NCBI GenBank assembly: GCA_049515555.1 | Contig: JBEKTY010000089.1 | Location: forward strand, 1 to 32,481 | Origin: JBEKTY01 sp049515555 | GTDB taxonomy: Bacteria; Planctomycetota; Planctomycetia; Pirellulales; Thermoguttaceae | Direction: 5' to 3' | Length of the DNA stretch: 32,481 nucleotides | Shown here: one piece after another, positions 1 to 8,273 of the stretch | Layout: the number at the start of each line of letters is the position of its first letter | Position numbering within the stretch: the first letter of the stretch is position 1 | Notes under the pieces: model-generated | What the model saw: the letters and a program-made list of their open reading frames with translations, nothing else | What the model was told of the DNA's origin: nothing | The model's database searches: none | Translations under genes and position numbers: made by a program

Positions 1-928
1 CGCGGACCGCCCCGGCGGTCTTCAGGGCGTTGCTGCCCGGCAACTGGTAGATCGACAGGGCCACCGAGGGGCGGCGGTCCAGGGTGCAGGCCTGATCGTA
101 GCCCTGGGCTCCCAGCTCGGTCCGCGACACGTCGCGCATGCGGACGATGCGGCCGTCGGCGTCGGCCTTGAGGGTCATGTCGGCGAACTGCTCGGGGTCG
201 GCCAGCCGGCCCAGGGTGGTCATGGTGAATTGGAAGGCCTGGCCGCTGGGCACCGGCGGTTGCCCGATCTGTCCCGCCGCCACCTCGGTGTTCTGCTGCT
301 GCACGGCGGCCACCACGTCGCTGGCCGTCAGGTTGAGCTTGGACATCTTCTCCGGATCGAGCCACACCCGAATGCTGTAATCGCGCTGCCCGAGATAGGT
401 GATGTCGCCCACGCCTTGCAGCCGGGCCAGCTCGTCGCGAAGCTGGATCGTGGCGTAGTTGCTCAGGTACAGGTTGTCGAGCGTGCCGTCGGTGGAGAAC
501 AGGTTGACGACCATCAGCACGGCGGGCGACTTCTTCTTGACCATCACGCCCTTGCGCGTCACCAGGTCGGGCAAGACCGGCTGGGCCAGCGCCACCCGGT
601 TCTGCACCAGGATCTGGGCCATGTTCAGATCGATCCCCAGCTTGAAGGTCACCGTCAGCGTGTAGTTGCCGTCGTTGGTGCACTGCGACGACATGTACAT
701 CATGCCTTCCACGCCGTTGACTTGCTGCTCGATGGGGGCGGCCACGCTGTCGGCCACCACCTGCGCGTTGGCCCCGGGATACGAGGCCGAGACCTCCACC
801 GTGGGCGGCGTGATGTCCGGATACTGGGCCACGGGCAGGATCCACACCGCGATCCCGCCGGCCAGGGTAATGATGATCGACAGCACCGAGGCGAAGATCG
901 GGCGGTGGATGAAAAATCGCGAGAACAC
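1..928 (-). CDS. RND efflux pump inner-membrane subunit (HAE1/AcrB-type), second of tandem pair, 3' part missing
   Basis: This is the N-terminal 309 residues of a second AcrB-type RND (resistance-nodulation-division) pump; the rest lies beyond the left edge. The frame is open from a GTG at 928-926, one base after the TGA of the preceding pump gene, so the two are translationally linked. The start reads VFSRFFIHRPIFASVLSII, the standard first transmembrane helix of the family. It is followed by the porter-domain blocks VAQYPDITPPTVEVSASYPG, APIEQQVNGVEGMMYMSS and GQRDYSIRVWLDPEKM. The N-terminus is very similar to the upstream pump, so the pair is probably an old duplication. Adaptor plus two pump genes resembles the MdtABC arrangement, in which two different RND subunits share one trimer; that is inference. 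The catalytic Asp pair of TM4 is outside the window. Confidence 0.93.
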   Translation of the reverse strand, partial: MFSRFFIHRPIFASVLSIIITLAGGIAVWILPVAQYPDITPPTVEVSASYPGANAQVVADSVAAPIEQQVNGVEGMMYMSSQCTNDGNYTLTVTFKLGIDLNMAQILVQNRVALAQPVLPDLVTRKGVMVKKKSPAVLMVVNLFSTDGTLDNLYLSNYATIQLRDELARLQGVGDITYLGQRDYSIRVWLDPEKMSKLNLTASDVVAAVQQQNTEVAAGQIGQPPVPSGQAFQFTMTTLGRLADPEQFADMTLKADADGRIVRMRDVSRTELGAQGYDQACTLDRRPSVALSIYQLPGSNALKTAGAVR

Positions 929-929
929 G

Positions 930-3900
930 TCAGTCCTGCTCCTTCCGCGGCGCCGGCGGCCGCCGCACCTGCCACAGCCCCAGCCGAATCACGGTCACGG
1001 CGAAAGCCAGTACGCCCATCAGCAGCGATATTTCGAGGGTAGTACGGGCCGAGGCCGGCGTAAACCGGCCCGATTCCACCAAGCGCGCGACGCCGTACCA
1101 CAGCCGCGGCCCCAGCAAGCGGTCGATAAGCGGCAGCAGGATCGGCGCCAGGGCGAAACTGAGCACGACCGTGGCCAGAACCACTTCGCCCGCCAGCCGC
1201 ACCGCCGGCGCGCCGAGCCACCGCGGGCCGAACAACCGGGCGGAGCCCAGCCAGTCGATCAGGCAGAAGAAGGAGGGCGTGAGGACCAGGCCGAACAGCG
1301 TCACGCCCAGCATGCCGCTGAAAACGGCGGTGCCCAAGGTGCGGCGCATCTCGCAGCCCGCCCCGTGGGCCAGCAACAGCGTCGAGACGCCCAGGACGAA
1401 GGACATGGAGGTCATCACGATGGGCCGCAGCCGGAGCTTGCAGGCGGCCAGGGCCGCCTCCCGCCGCGACAGGCCTTCCGCCCGTTGCCGCTTGGCGAAT
1501 TCCACGATCAGGATGGCGTTCTTGCTGGCCAGCCCCACCAGGACCACGAAGCCGATCTGGGTGAAGATGTTGATCTCGATCTGGGCCGTGGTTCCGCCGG
1601 CGGTGCTGATCAGGTATTGACCGGCCCCGGCAAACCAGCCCTGGGCCACAGGCGAGATGTGGCCCGCGCCGGCCGCCAGGCCCTTGGCCCCCGCCGCCAG
1701 CGACTGGAACCCCAGCGGCACGGCCGAGACCCCGGTGACGGCGCTCAATAGGCACATGGGCACGACAAGGATCACCGCCAGCGGCAGCGACCAGCTCTCG
1801 TACTGGGCGGCCAGCACCAGGAAGACCATCACCACGGCGGCGGCGAAAATGTACATGGCCGTGTCGCCGGCCTGCAGCTCGAGGAAGGCCAGATCGGTCC
1901 ATTCATAGCGCATGGAAGGCGGGAGCTCGCGGTCCGCCACCTGTTGCACCAGGTCGATCGCCTGCCGCGAGCTGACCCCCGGTTTCTGCGTGCCCTGGAT
2001 GGCCGAGGCCGCGTACATGTTGTAGCGGGTGATGATCAACGGCCCATTGATCTCGCGAATGTCGGCCAGGGCCCCCATGGGGACCATCCCCCCGTCGCTG
2101 TTCCGCGTCTTGAGCAGCTTGACCGGCGCGACGCGGTCGCGAAACCTGGCGTCGGCCTGCACAATCACCTGCCAGGTGCGGCCGAAGAGGTTGAAATCGT
2201 TGACGTACAGCGAGCCCAGGTACACCTGGAGCGTGTCGAAGGCCTCGGCCAGCGGCACGTGCATGAACATGCACTCGGCGCGGTCCATGTCTACGTAGAG
2301 CTGCGGCATGTTGGCCCGAAACACGTTGGGCCGTATATCCAGCATCGGTTCGCCGGGGCGCTTGGGATTGATTTCCCGGTTACAGGCTGCCCGCAACTTG
2401 TCGCCCTGCTCCTGCAAGGCGCTCAGGCCGGCGTCGCCGCGGTCTTCGACCATCAGCTTCAGCCCGCCGGTGCGGCTCACGCCGCGGATGGGCGGCGCCG
2501 GGAATACGCTGATCAGGGCCTCGGGGACCTCCTTGAGGCACCGCCGGTTCAAGCTCTGAACGATCTCGTAGGCCGACAGCCCCGGCCCCTCGCGCTCGGC
2601 GAAGTCGGCCAGAATCACGAACATCGATGCGAAATTCGACGCGCTGGCGCCCAACAGGAACGAATTGCCGGCCTGGGCCACGGTGTGCTTCACGCCCGGC
2701 GTGTCCCGGCAGATCTGCAGTACCCGCTCGGTGACGTTGACGCTCCGCTCGGCAGAGGCCGCGTCGGGCAACTGGATGCCCAACATGGCATAGCCCATGT
2801 CCTGAGTGGGGATGAATCCCTTGGGGGTGGTCACGAAACTGCGATAGGTCAAGAGCAACAGGCCGCCATACAGGACCAGTGTCACAGGCACCACGCGGAG
2901 CAGCTTGCCGGTGCCCCACAGGTACCCCCGGGCGAAGCGGCGGAAGCCGCGATCGAACAGCGTGAAAAATTCGCCGAGGACATAGTTGACGGGCGGGGCG
3001 GCTAACCAGCCGGCGGCGGCGCCCGCCAGGCCGGCCGCCCAGGGGGCCGCCTCGGCCCAACCCGCCAGGCGCCCCAGCCAGGCGGCGAACTGTGGCTCCA
3101 GCCAGACGTAGCCCGCCCATCCGCACGCCAGCATGTACAACAGCCGCGGCAGCGCGTGGTGCTCCCCCGGACGCCGCGGCCGCAGCAACATGGCGGACAG
3201 GGCCGGGCTGAGGCTCAGCGAGTTGAAGGTCGAGAAGATCGTCGAGGCGGCAATGGTCAACGCAAACTGGCGGAAGAACTGGCCCGTCAGCCCGGTAATG
3301 AACGCACAGGGCACGAACACCGCGCTCAGGACCAGTCCCACGGCCATCACCGGCCCGGAAACCAGGCTCATGGCCTTGATCGTGGCCTCGCGCGGGGCCA
3401 TCCCCAGCTCGATGTGGTGCTCCACGGCCTCGACCACCACGATGGCGTCGTCGACCACGATCCCCACCGCCAGCACCAGGCCGAAGAGCGTCAGGTTGTT
3501 GAGGCTGAACCCCATCACCGCCATCACGGCGAAGGTGCCGATGATGGCCACCGGCACGGCCACCAGGGGGATCATGGCCGACCGCCAGTTCTGCAGGAAC
3601 AAGAGCACCACGCAGGCCACCAGGATCACCGCGTCGCGCAGGCTCTTGACCACCTCGCGGATGCACTGCCGGGTATAGGGTGTGGTGTCGTACTGGATTT
3701 CGTAGATCAGGTCCTCGGGGAACTCCTTGGCCAACTGGTCCATCTTGGCGTGGATGCGGTCGGCCACGTCCAGGGCGTTGGCGTCGGGCAGTTGGAAGAT
3801 GATCAGCCCCACCGAAGGGTGGCCGTCGATCTTGGCGCTGATATCCTCGCTCTTGGCCCCCAGCACGACGCGGGCCACGTCGCGCAGCCGGGTGATGCGG

Positions 3901-4676
3901 CCGCCGGGCGAGGCCCGCAGGATGATGTTTCCGAACTGCTCCGGGTTCTGCAGGCGTCCCAGCGTGGCCAGCGTGATCTGCGTCTGCTGCCCCGGCGGTA
4001 CCGGCTGCTGCCCGATCTGCCCGCAGGCCACCTGCTGGTTCTGCTCGCGAATGGCGGCCACCACGTCGTCGGCCGTCAGGCTCCGCGAGGCCAGCTTCTC
4101 GGGATCGACCCAGATTCGCATGCTGTAATCGCGCTGCCCGCTGATGAACATGTCGCCCACCCCGTCCACGCGGAGCAGCTCGTCGCGGAGGTGCAGAAAC
4201 GCATAGTTGCTCAGGTAGAGTTGGTCGTAGCGGCCTTTGGGTGACTGGATGTTCACCGACATGAGGATGTCGGGGGCCAGCTTGCGGGTCGTGACGCCGC
4301 TTTTCTTGAGCACGTCGGGGAGCATGGGCAGGGCCAGGTTCACGCGGTTCTGCACCAGGACCTGGGCCAGGTTCAGATTCACCCCCTGCTGGAAAGTGAC
4401 GGTGAGATTGTAAGCCCCGTCGTTGGTGCACTGCGACGACATGTACAGCATCTTCTCGACGCCGTTGACCTGCTGCTCGATGGGGGCGGCCACGGTCTTG
4501 GCCACCACCTGGGCGCTGGCGCCGGGATAGCTGCACTGGACCATCACCGTGGGGGGCGTTACCGGCGGATATTGGGCCAACGGCAGATTGTACACCGCCA
4601 GCCCGCCGGCCAGCGTAATCAGAATCGAGAGCACGCCGGCAAAGATCGGGCGGTCAATGAAGAAACGCGAAAACAT
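930..4676 (-). CDS. RND efflux pump inner-membrane subunit (HAE1/AcrB-type), enlarged
   Basis: A proton-driven inner-membrane drug/solute exporter of 1248 residues, about 200 longer than typical AcrB (about 1050). Seen: TM1 at the start (MFSRFFIDRPIFAGVLSIL), porter blocks, the TM4 motif LAVGIVVDDAIVVVEAVEH with the proton-relay Asp pair near residues 409-410, and the TM10 motif LASKNAILIVEFAKR with the essential Lys. Extra length sits in two places. One is a Trp/Ala-rich hydrophobic insert of about 100 residues between TM6 and TM7 (around nt 2930-3180). The other is a C-terminal extension with about two additional hydrophobic segments (around nt 930-1260). The adaptor gene lies upstream and the second pump starts one base after this stop. 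The ATG at 4676 has no clear Shine-Dalgarno site; the start is chosen by alignment to the family N-terminus. Substrate cannot be inferred. Confidence 0.95.
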   Translation of the reverse strand: MFSRFFIDRPIFAGVLSILITLAGGLAVYNLPLAQYPPVTPPTVMVQCSYPGASAQVVAKTVAAPIEQQVNGVEKMLYMSSQCTNDGAYNLTVTFQQGVNLNLAQVLVQNRVNLALPMLPDVLKKSGVTTRKLAPDILMSVNIQSPKGRYDQLYLSNYAFLHLRDELLRVDGVGDMFISGQRDYSMRIWVDPEKLASRSLTADDVVAAIREQNQQVACGQIGQQPVPPGQQTQITLATLGRLQNPEQFGNIILRASPGGRITRLRDVARVVLGAKSEDISAKIDGHPSVGLIIFQLPDANALDVADRIHAKMDQLAKEFPEDLIYEIQYDTTPYTRQCIREVVKSLRDAVILVACVVLLFLQNWRSAMIPLVAVPVAIIGTFAVMAVMGFSLNNLTLFGLVLAVGIVVDDAIVVVEAVEHHIELGMAPREATIKAMSLVSGPVMAVGLVLSAVFVPCAFITGLTGQFFRQFALTIAASTIFSTFNSLSLSPALSAMLLRPRRPGEHHALPRLLYMLACGWAGYVWLEPQFAAWLGRLAGWAEAAPWAAGLAGAAAGWLAAPPVNYVLGEFFTLFDRGFRRFARGYLWGTGKLLRVVPVTLVLYGGLLLLTYRSFVTTPKGFIPTQDMGYAMLGIQLPDAASAERSVNVTERVLQICRDTPGVKHTVAQAGNSFLLGASASNFASMFVILADFAEREGPGLSAYEIVQSLNRRCLKEVPEALISVFPAPPIRGVSRTGGLKLMVEDRGDAGLSALQEQGDKLRAACNREINPKRPGEPMLDIRPNVFRANMPQLYVDMDRAECMFMHVPLAEAFDTLQVYLGSLYVNDFNLFGRTWQVIVQADARFRDRVAPVKLLKTRNSDGGMVPMGALADIREINGPLIITRYNMYAASAIQGTQKPGVSSRQAIDLVQQVADRELPPSMRYEWTDLAFLELQAGDTAMYIFAAAVVMVFLVLAAQYESWSLPLAVILVVPMCLLSAVTGVSAVPLGFQSLAAGAKGLAAGAGHISPVAQGWFAGAGQYLISTAGGTTAQIEINIFTQIGFVVLVGLASKNAILIVEFAKRQRAEGLSRREAALAACKLRLRPIVMTSMSFVLGVSTLLLAHGAGCEMRRTLGTAVFSGMLGVTLFGLVLTPSFFCLIDWLGSARLFGPRWLGAPAVRLAGEVVLATVVLSFALAPILLPLIDRLLGPRLWYGVARLVESGRFTPASARTTLEISLLMGVLAFAVTVIRLGLWQVRRPPAPRKEQD

Positions 4677-4691
4677 GTCCGATTACAAATT

Positions 4692-4750
4692 GTAGCAGGC
4701 ACACGCCGTGTGCCGTCCGCGGTCTACGGCACACGGCGTGTGCCGACTAC
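4692..4750. repeat. Palindromic dispersed repeat (GGCACACGCCGTGTGCC family), copy 1
   Basis: A perfect 19-bp inverted repeat (4698-4716 with 4726-4744) around a 9-nt spacer, with outer gtag/ctac bases also pairing. It lies in the 109-nt gap between the adaptor and pump genes, so as RNA it would form a strong hairpin between cistrons. A related element is at 6585-6664. Whether it modulates downstream expression, or is only a mobile or selfish repeat, cannot be told from sequence. Confidence 0.85.
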
Positions 4751-4785
4751 ATTGGAATTGGCAAAGTTGTTTCTGCGGCGGGCTC

Positions 4786-6078
4786 TCAAGGGGATGTCGG
4801 CGGGCGGGAGGCGGAATCGGGTTTGCCGCCCGGGGCGCTCGCCGCCGCGGGGGCCGTCTTGGCCACCGACGCCGCCTCCGGCGCCGCGGCAGCGGGGGCC
4901 ACGTCGCGGGACGTCATCGGCACCGCCTTGGGCGTAACCTTGTCTCCCGAGCGGATCCGCTGCAGGCCGCTCAGCACCACCCGCTCGCCGCTCTCCAGCC
5001 CGCGGGTGATCACCTGTAGTCCGTCGCGCAGGGCGCCCACCTCGACGTGGCGGTACAGCGCCTTGTTGTCCGCGCCCACCACATACAGGAACTTCTGCCC
5101 CTGGTCCGAGCCCAGGGCCCGCTCGGAAACGAGCAGGGCCTGGTGCGCATCGCCCACCGGCACGCGGATCCGCGCGAACAAGCCGGGCGCCAGGATCCGC
5201 ATGCGGTGCTGGGAATCGTAGGGGTTGTGGAACAAGCCCCGCAGTCGCAACGTGCCGGTCAGGAGGTCCACCTGGTTGTCGATGAAGTTGACCGTGCCCT
5301 CGTGCGGGAAACCGTGCTCGTCGGCCAACTCCATGTAGACCTTGATCTCCGAGTCTTGGGCCGAGCGGATCTCGCCCGAGGCGATCAGGCGGCGGATGCG
5401 GAGCATGGTCCGCTCATCCACGTCGAAGTAGGCGTACATCGGATCCAGCGAGACGATCGTCGTCAGCGGGGTGTCGTCGGCCTTGGCCAGGTTGCCGGGA
5501 TCGATAAGCTGCCGGCTGATGCGGCCGCTGATGGGGGCCGTAACGATCGTAAAGTCCAGGTTCAGCTTGGCGGTGTGCATGGCGGCTCCGGCCACCTCGA
5601 CCGCGGCCTCCGCTTCGGCCCGATCGCCGGCCGCCAGGTCGTAATCCGCCTGGGCGATCGCCGCCTTGGGCAACAGGCTGGCCGCCCGCTTGAAGTCCGC
5701 CTCCAGCCGCACCAAATGCGCCTTGGCCTGCGCCAAGTTGGCCACCGTCCGGTCGTAATCGGCCTGGTACGTCCGCCGGTCGATCTCGAACAGCGGGTCG
5801 CCTTGCTTAACGTCCGCCCCTTCCTTGAACAACACCTTGTCCAGATAACCGCTGACGCGGGCCCGAATCGTGATCGTCTTCACGGCCTGCGTCTGACCGG
5901 TATACTCCTCGAAGTCGGTGATCTGGCGAACCTCGGGGGTGCTCACCTCGACCTCCGGCGCCGACGGCGCATTCTGCCGCTGCTCCGGGCGGCGGCAACC
6001 ATCCGCCGCCGCGCCCAACAGCAGCAGGACCAATAGCCGGGCCGCCCCAGGCGGCCTGTCTGAGCCTAATCGCCTCAT
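4786..6078 (-). CDS. RND periplasmic adaptor (membrane fusion protein, AcrA/MexA-like)
   Basis: This 430-residue protein is the periplasmic adaptor that would link the two downstream RND pumps to an outer-membrane channel. The N-terminus is a hydrophobic leader ending in AADGC near residue 28, an imperfect lipobox, so a lipid anchor is likely. It continues with VEVSTPEVRQ and FEEYTGQTQA (first beta strands), the lipoyl half-motif RVSGYLDKVLFKEGADVKQG and LFEIDRRTYQADYDRTVANL leading into the alpha-helical hairpin. The second lipoyl half is FTIVTAPISGRISRQLIDPG, followed by the beta-barrel (YAYFDVDERTML) and membrane-proximal domains. The C-terminus is Ala/Pro-rich and disordered. The ATG at 6078 follows GGAGG about 10 nt upstream. 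It is first in the operon; no regulator or outer-membrane channel gene adjoins it here. Confidence 0.95.
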   Translation of the reverse strand: MRRLGSDRPPGAARLLVLLLLGAAADGCRRPEQRQNAPSAPEVEVSTPEVRQITDFEEYTGQTQAVKTITIRARVSGYLDKVLFKEGADVKQGDPLFEIDRRTYQADYDRTVANLAQAKAHLVRLEADFKRAASLLPKAAIAQADYDLAAGDRAEAEAAVEVAGAAMHTAKLNLDFTIVTAPISGRISRQLIDPGNLAKADDTPLTTIVSLDPMYAYFDVDERTMLRIRRLIASGEIRSAQDSEIKVYMELADEHGFPHEGTVNFIDNQVDLLTGTLRLRGLFHNPYDSQHRMRILAPGLFARIRVPVGDAHQALLVSERALGSDQGQKFLYVVGADNKALYRHVEVGALRDGLQVITRGLESGERVVLSGLQRIRSGDKVTPKAVPMTSRDVAPAAAAPEAASVAKTAPAAASAPGGKPDSASRPPTSP

Positions 6079-6255
6079 TCCTCTTATTCCTCCGACGCCG
6101 CGAGACCCGAAAACTTTATCTTCTTCACAAACCTAGCCCATGTCAACCTGATCGTCAGAGGGGGGGAACTGATCTGGACGCGGCCCCGGGATTCTGTAAT
6201 ACTCTCGCGGCTTTTATTCGGTTTCCGTTGCGGAGAAACAAAGTAGAGCCGATCT

Positions 6256-6278
6256 CCCCTCTCCCCGAGGGAGAGGGG
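6256..6278. repeat. REP-like palindrome (CCCCTCTCC...GGAGAGGGG), single copy
   Basis: Arms 6256-6264 and 6270-6278 are complementary. It matches the core of the larger elements at 10503-10632 and 24296-24425. It sits in the 224-nt divergent gap between the adaptor gene and the small lipoprotein gene. I saw no other strong signal in that gap. Confidence 0.75.
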
Positions 6279-6302
6279 ACATCCGATCCTCCCAGGACGA
6301 AG

Positions 6303-6554
6303 ATGTTCCGCACTGCCGTCCCGATCGGCGTCGCCCGGCCCACCACTGGCTGGGGCTGCGCGGCCGCGCTCGCCTTGGGCCTGGCCTTGGCCGCGGGCTG
6401 CTGCGCCGACCGCAATCTGCACGAGGCCCCCGTGCACCAGGACGACTCGGCCAGCGCCCAGGTCCGCCGCCTTCGGGAGGCCGACCCCGACACCGCGCCG
6501 GTGGGCCTGTCGAGCAAGGCGCAACAGGTGGAAAAAGATTTCGGCATCCAGTAG
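6303..6554 (+). CDS. Small lipoprotein, hypothetical
   Basis: An 83-residue protein of unknown function. The start at 6303 is preferred over an upstream in-frame ATG because residues before it come from the REP-like repeat (PLPEGEG). It then has a hydrophobic stretch (AAALALGLALAAGCC) ending in a good lipobox, LAAGC, at about Cys33. The mature part is short and polar and ends in LSSKAQQVEKDFGIQ. Small planctomycete proteins with a similar SxKAxxIExxxG-type C-terminus are, from memory, common, but I cannot name a function. It is divergent from the efflux operon and is separated from the M32 peptidase gene by a palindromic repeat, so co-transcription is uncertain. Confidence 0.6.
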   Translation: MFRTAVPIGVARPTTGWGCAAALALGLALAAGCCADRNLHEAPVHQDDSASAQVRRLREADPDTAPVGLSSKAQQVEKDFGIQ

Positions 6555-6584
6555 ATTATGGTAGCCGTTGACGGGCCGCGCCAA

Positions 6585-6664
6585 AGTAGCACGCCACACT
6601 CCGTGTGCCGTCCGCTGAAGCGGGAGAAGGTGTGGCAGACGGCACACGGAGTGTGCCTGCTACT
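6585..6664. repeat. Palindromic dispersed repeat (CACACTCCGTGTGCC family), copy 2
   Basis: Perfect 18-bp inverted arms at 6595-6612 and 6638-6655 plus outer arms agtagc (6585-6590) and gctact (6659-6664). It has the same design and core as the element at 4692-4750 but a longer spacer. It fills most of the 183-nt gap before the carboxypeptidase gene. Confidence 0.85.
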
Positions 6665-6737
6665 TTCCATGCCGTGAACGGTTGCAGTTTTCGTAACCGT
6701 TGGCGGGCACCGGCCCCGTCGGCCGCACAGGTTTTCC

Positions 6738-8255
6738 ATGCCGCACGCCGCCGAAGTCCTTTACGAACAGATATGCCGGCAGGCCCGGCAGACGGCCCTT
6801 TGGGCCTCGGCCGGCGCGGTGCTGGAGTGGGACGAGCGGACCAAGATGCCGGCCGCCGGGACCGCCTATCGGGCCGAGCAACTCACGCTCATCTCCGGCA
6901 TGGTGCACCAGGGCTGGACCGATCCACAGTTCGTGGCCGGCCTGGCGGAGTTGGCCGCCGGCCCGCTGGCCGCCGACCCCAACGCCGACGCGGCAGTCAC
7001 CATCCGCCGCTTGAAACGGCAGGCCGACAAGAAAGTCAAGCTGCCCCGCACGCTGGTCGAGGAACTGACCCGCACCGCCGTGCTGGCGCAACAGGCGTGG
7101 GACGAGGCCCGGGCCCGGAGCGACTTCTCGCTGTTCCGCCCGCTGCTGGAAAAAACCTTTGCCTTGAAGCGCCAGCAGGCCGAGGCCCTGGGCTATCCGC
7201 AGTCGCCCTACGACGCCCTGCTGGACGATTACGAGCCGGGGGCCCTGACGGCCGACGTCGCGAGCGTGCTGGCCGAGCTCCGCGAGCAGCTCGTGCCGCT
7301 GGCGGCGGCCATCCAGCAGGGCGGGCGGCGGCCGAAAACGTCGATCCTGACGCGGCATTTCCCGATCGCTGCCCAGGAGGCCTTGGGCCGGGCGGCGGCC
7401 GGTGCCATCGGCTTCGATTTCGACCGCGGCCGGCTGGACGTAACCGCCCACCCCTTCTGCACCACGCTGGGTCCCCACGACTGCCGCATAACGACCCGCT
7501 ACGACGACCACGCGCTCGGTACCGCCTTTTTCGGTATCCTGCACGAGGCGGGCCACGGCCTTTACGAGCAAGGCCTGCCGGCCGAGGCCTTCGGCCTGCC
7601 CCTGGGCGAGGCCGTGTCGCTGGGCATCCACGAATCGCAGTCCCGGCTGTGGGAGAACCTGGTCGGCCGCAGCCGGGGCTTCTGGCGGCATTTCTTCGGC
7701 CAGGCCCGGCGACGCTTCCCCGGTACGCTGGACGACGTTGCGGCCGACGAGTTCTACTACGCCGTCAACGACGTGCGGCCTTCGCTGGTGCGCATCGAGG
7801 CCGACGAAGCGACCTACAATCTACACATCCTGATCCGCTTCGAGCTGGAGCAGGCCCTGCTCCAAGGCGAGCTGGCGGCCGCCGACGCCCCCGCCGCCTG
7901 GAACGAAAAATACCAGCACTATCTCGGCATCCGCCCGGCCACGGACGTCGAGGGCCTGCTTCAAGACGTGCACTGGAGCGCCGGACTGATCGGCTACTTC
8001 CCCACCTACACGCTAGGCAACCTGTACGCGGCCCAGTTCTTCGCCGCAGCCGACTCCCAATTGGGAGGACTGGCGGAACTGTTCGCCCGGGGCGACTTTC
8101 ACCCCTTGCGGGACTGGCTGCACCAGAAGATCCACCGTCACGGCCAACGCTTCACCGCCGCCGAGCTAGTCCGCCACGTAACGGGCAGCGCGCTGGAGGC
8201 CCAACCGCTGGTAGCCCATCTGCGGGCAAAATTCGGGCCGTTGTACGGCATCTAA
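6738..8255 (+). CDS. Metallocarboxypeptidase, M32 family (Taq carboxypeptidase type)
   Basis: A zinc carboxypeptidase of 505 residues, the usual length for family M32, expected to remove C-terminal amino acids in the cytoplasm. The signature is complete. The zinc site HEAGH is near residues 269-273 within FGILHEAGHGLYEQGLP, and the third ligand Glu is near 299 in GIHESQSRLWENLVGRS. The M32 DxRxT-like motif is present as DCRITTRY (about 248-254), and the N-terminal helical block has WDERTKMPAAG (about 31-41). No signal peptide is visible. ATG 6738 fits the family N-terminus. The next gene starts 18 nt downstream with its own strong Shine-Dalgarno site, so the two may be co-transcribed. Confidence 0.95.
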   Translation: MPHAAEVLYEQICRQARQTALWASAGAVLEWDERTKMPAAGTAYRAEQLTLISGMVHQGWTDPQFVAGLAELAAGPLAADPNADAAVTIRRLKRQADKKVKLPRTLVEELTRTAVLAQQAWDEARARSDFSLFRPLLEKTFALKRQQAEALGYPQSPYDALLDDYEPGALTADVASVLAELREQLVPLAAAIQQGGRRPKTSILTRHFPIAAQEALGRAAAGAIGFDFDRGRLDVTAHPFCTTLGPHDCRITTRYDDHALGTAFFGILHEAGHGLYEQGLPAEAFGLPLGEAVSLGIHESQSRLWENLVGRSRGFWRHFFGQARRRFPGTLDDVAADEFYYAVNDVRPSLVRIEADEATYNLHILIRFELEQALLQGELAAADAPAAWNEKYQHYLGIRPATDVEGLLQDVHWSAGLIGYFPTYTLGNLYAAQFFAAADSQLGGLAELFARGDFHPLRDWLHQKIHRHGQRFTAAELVRHVTGSALEAQPLVAHLRAKFGPLYGI

Positions 8256-8273
8256 TAAGAGGAGAAACCGAAC

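Noticed and set aside
2380..4536. Long minus-strand open frame of about 718 codons within the RND pump
   Set aside because: Arg/Gly/Pro-rich shadow of the real gene in another frame, typical of GC-rich DNA.
4698..4744. Rho-independent terminator between adaptor and pump genes
   Set aside because: No U-tract follows, and the same palindrome is found elsewhere as a dispersed repeat.
6228..6302. Longer start for the small lipoprotein
   Set aside because: The extra residues are encoded by a REP-like unit and would displace the signal peptide from the N-terminus.
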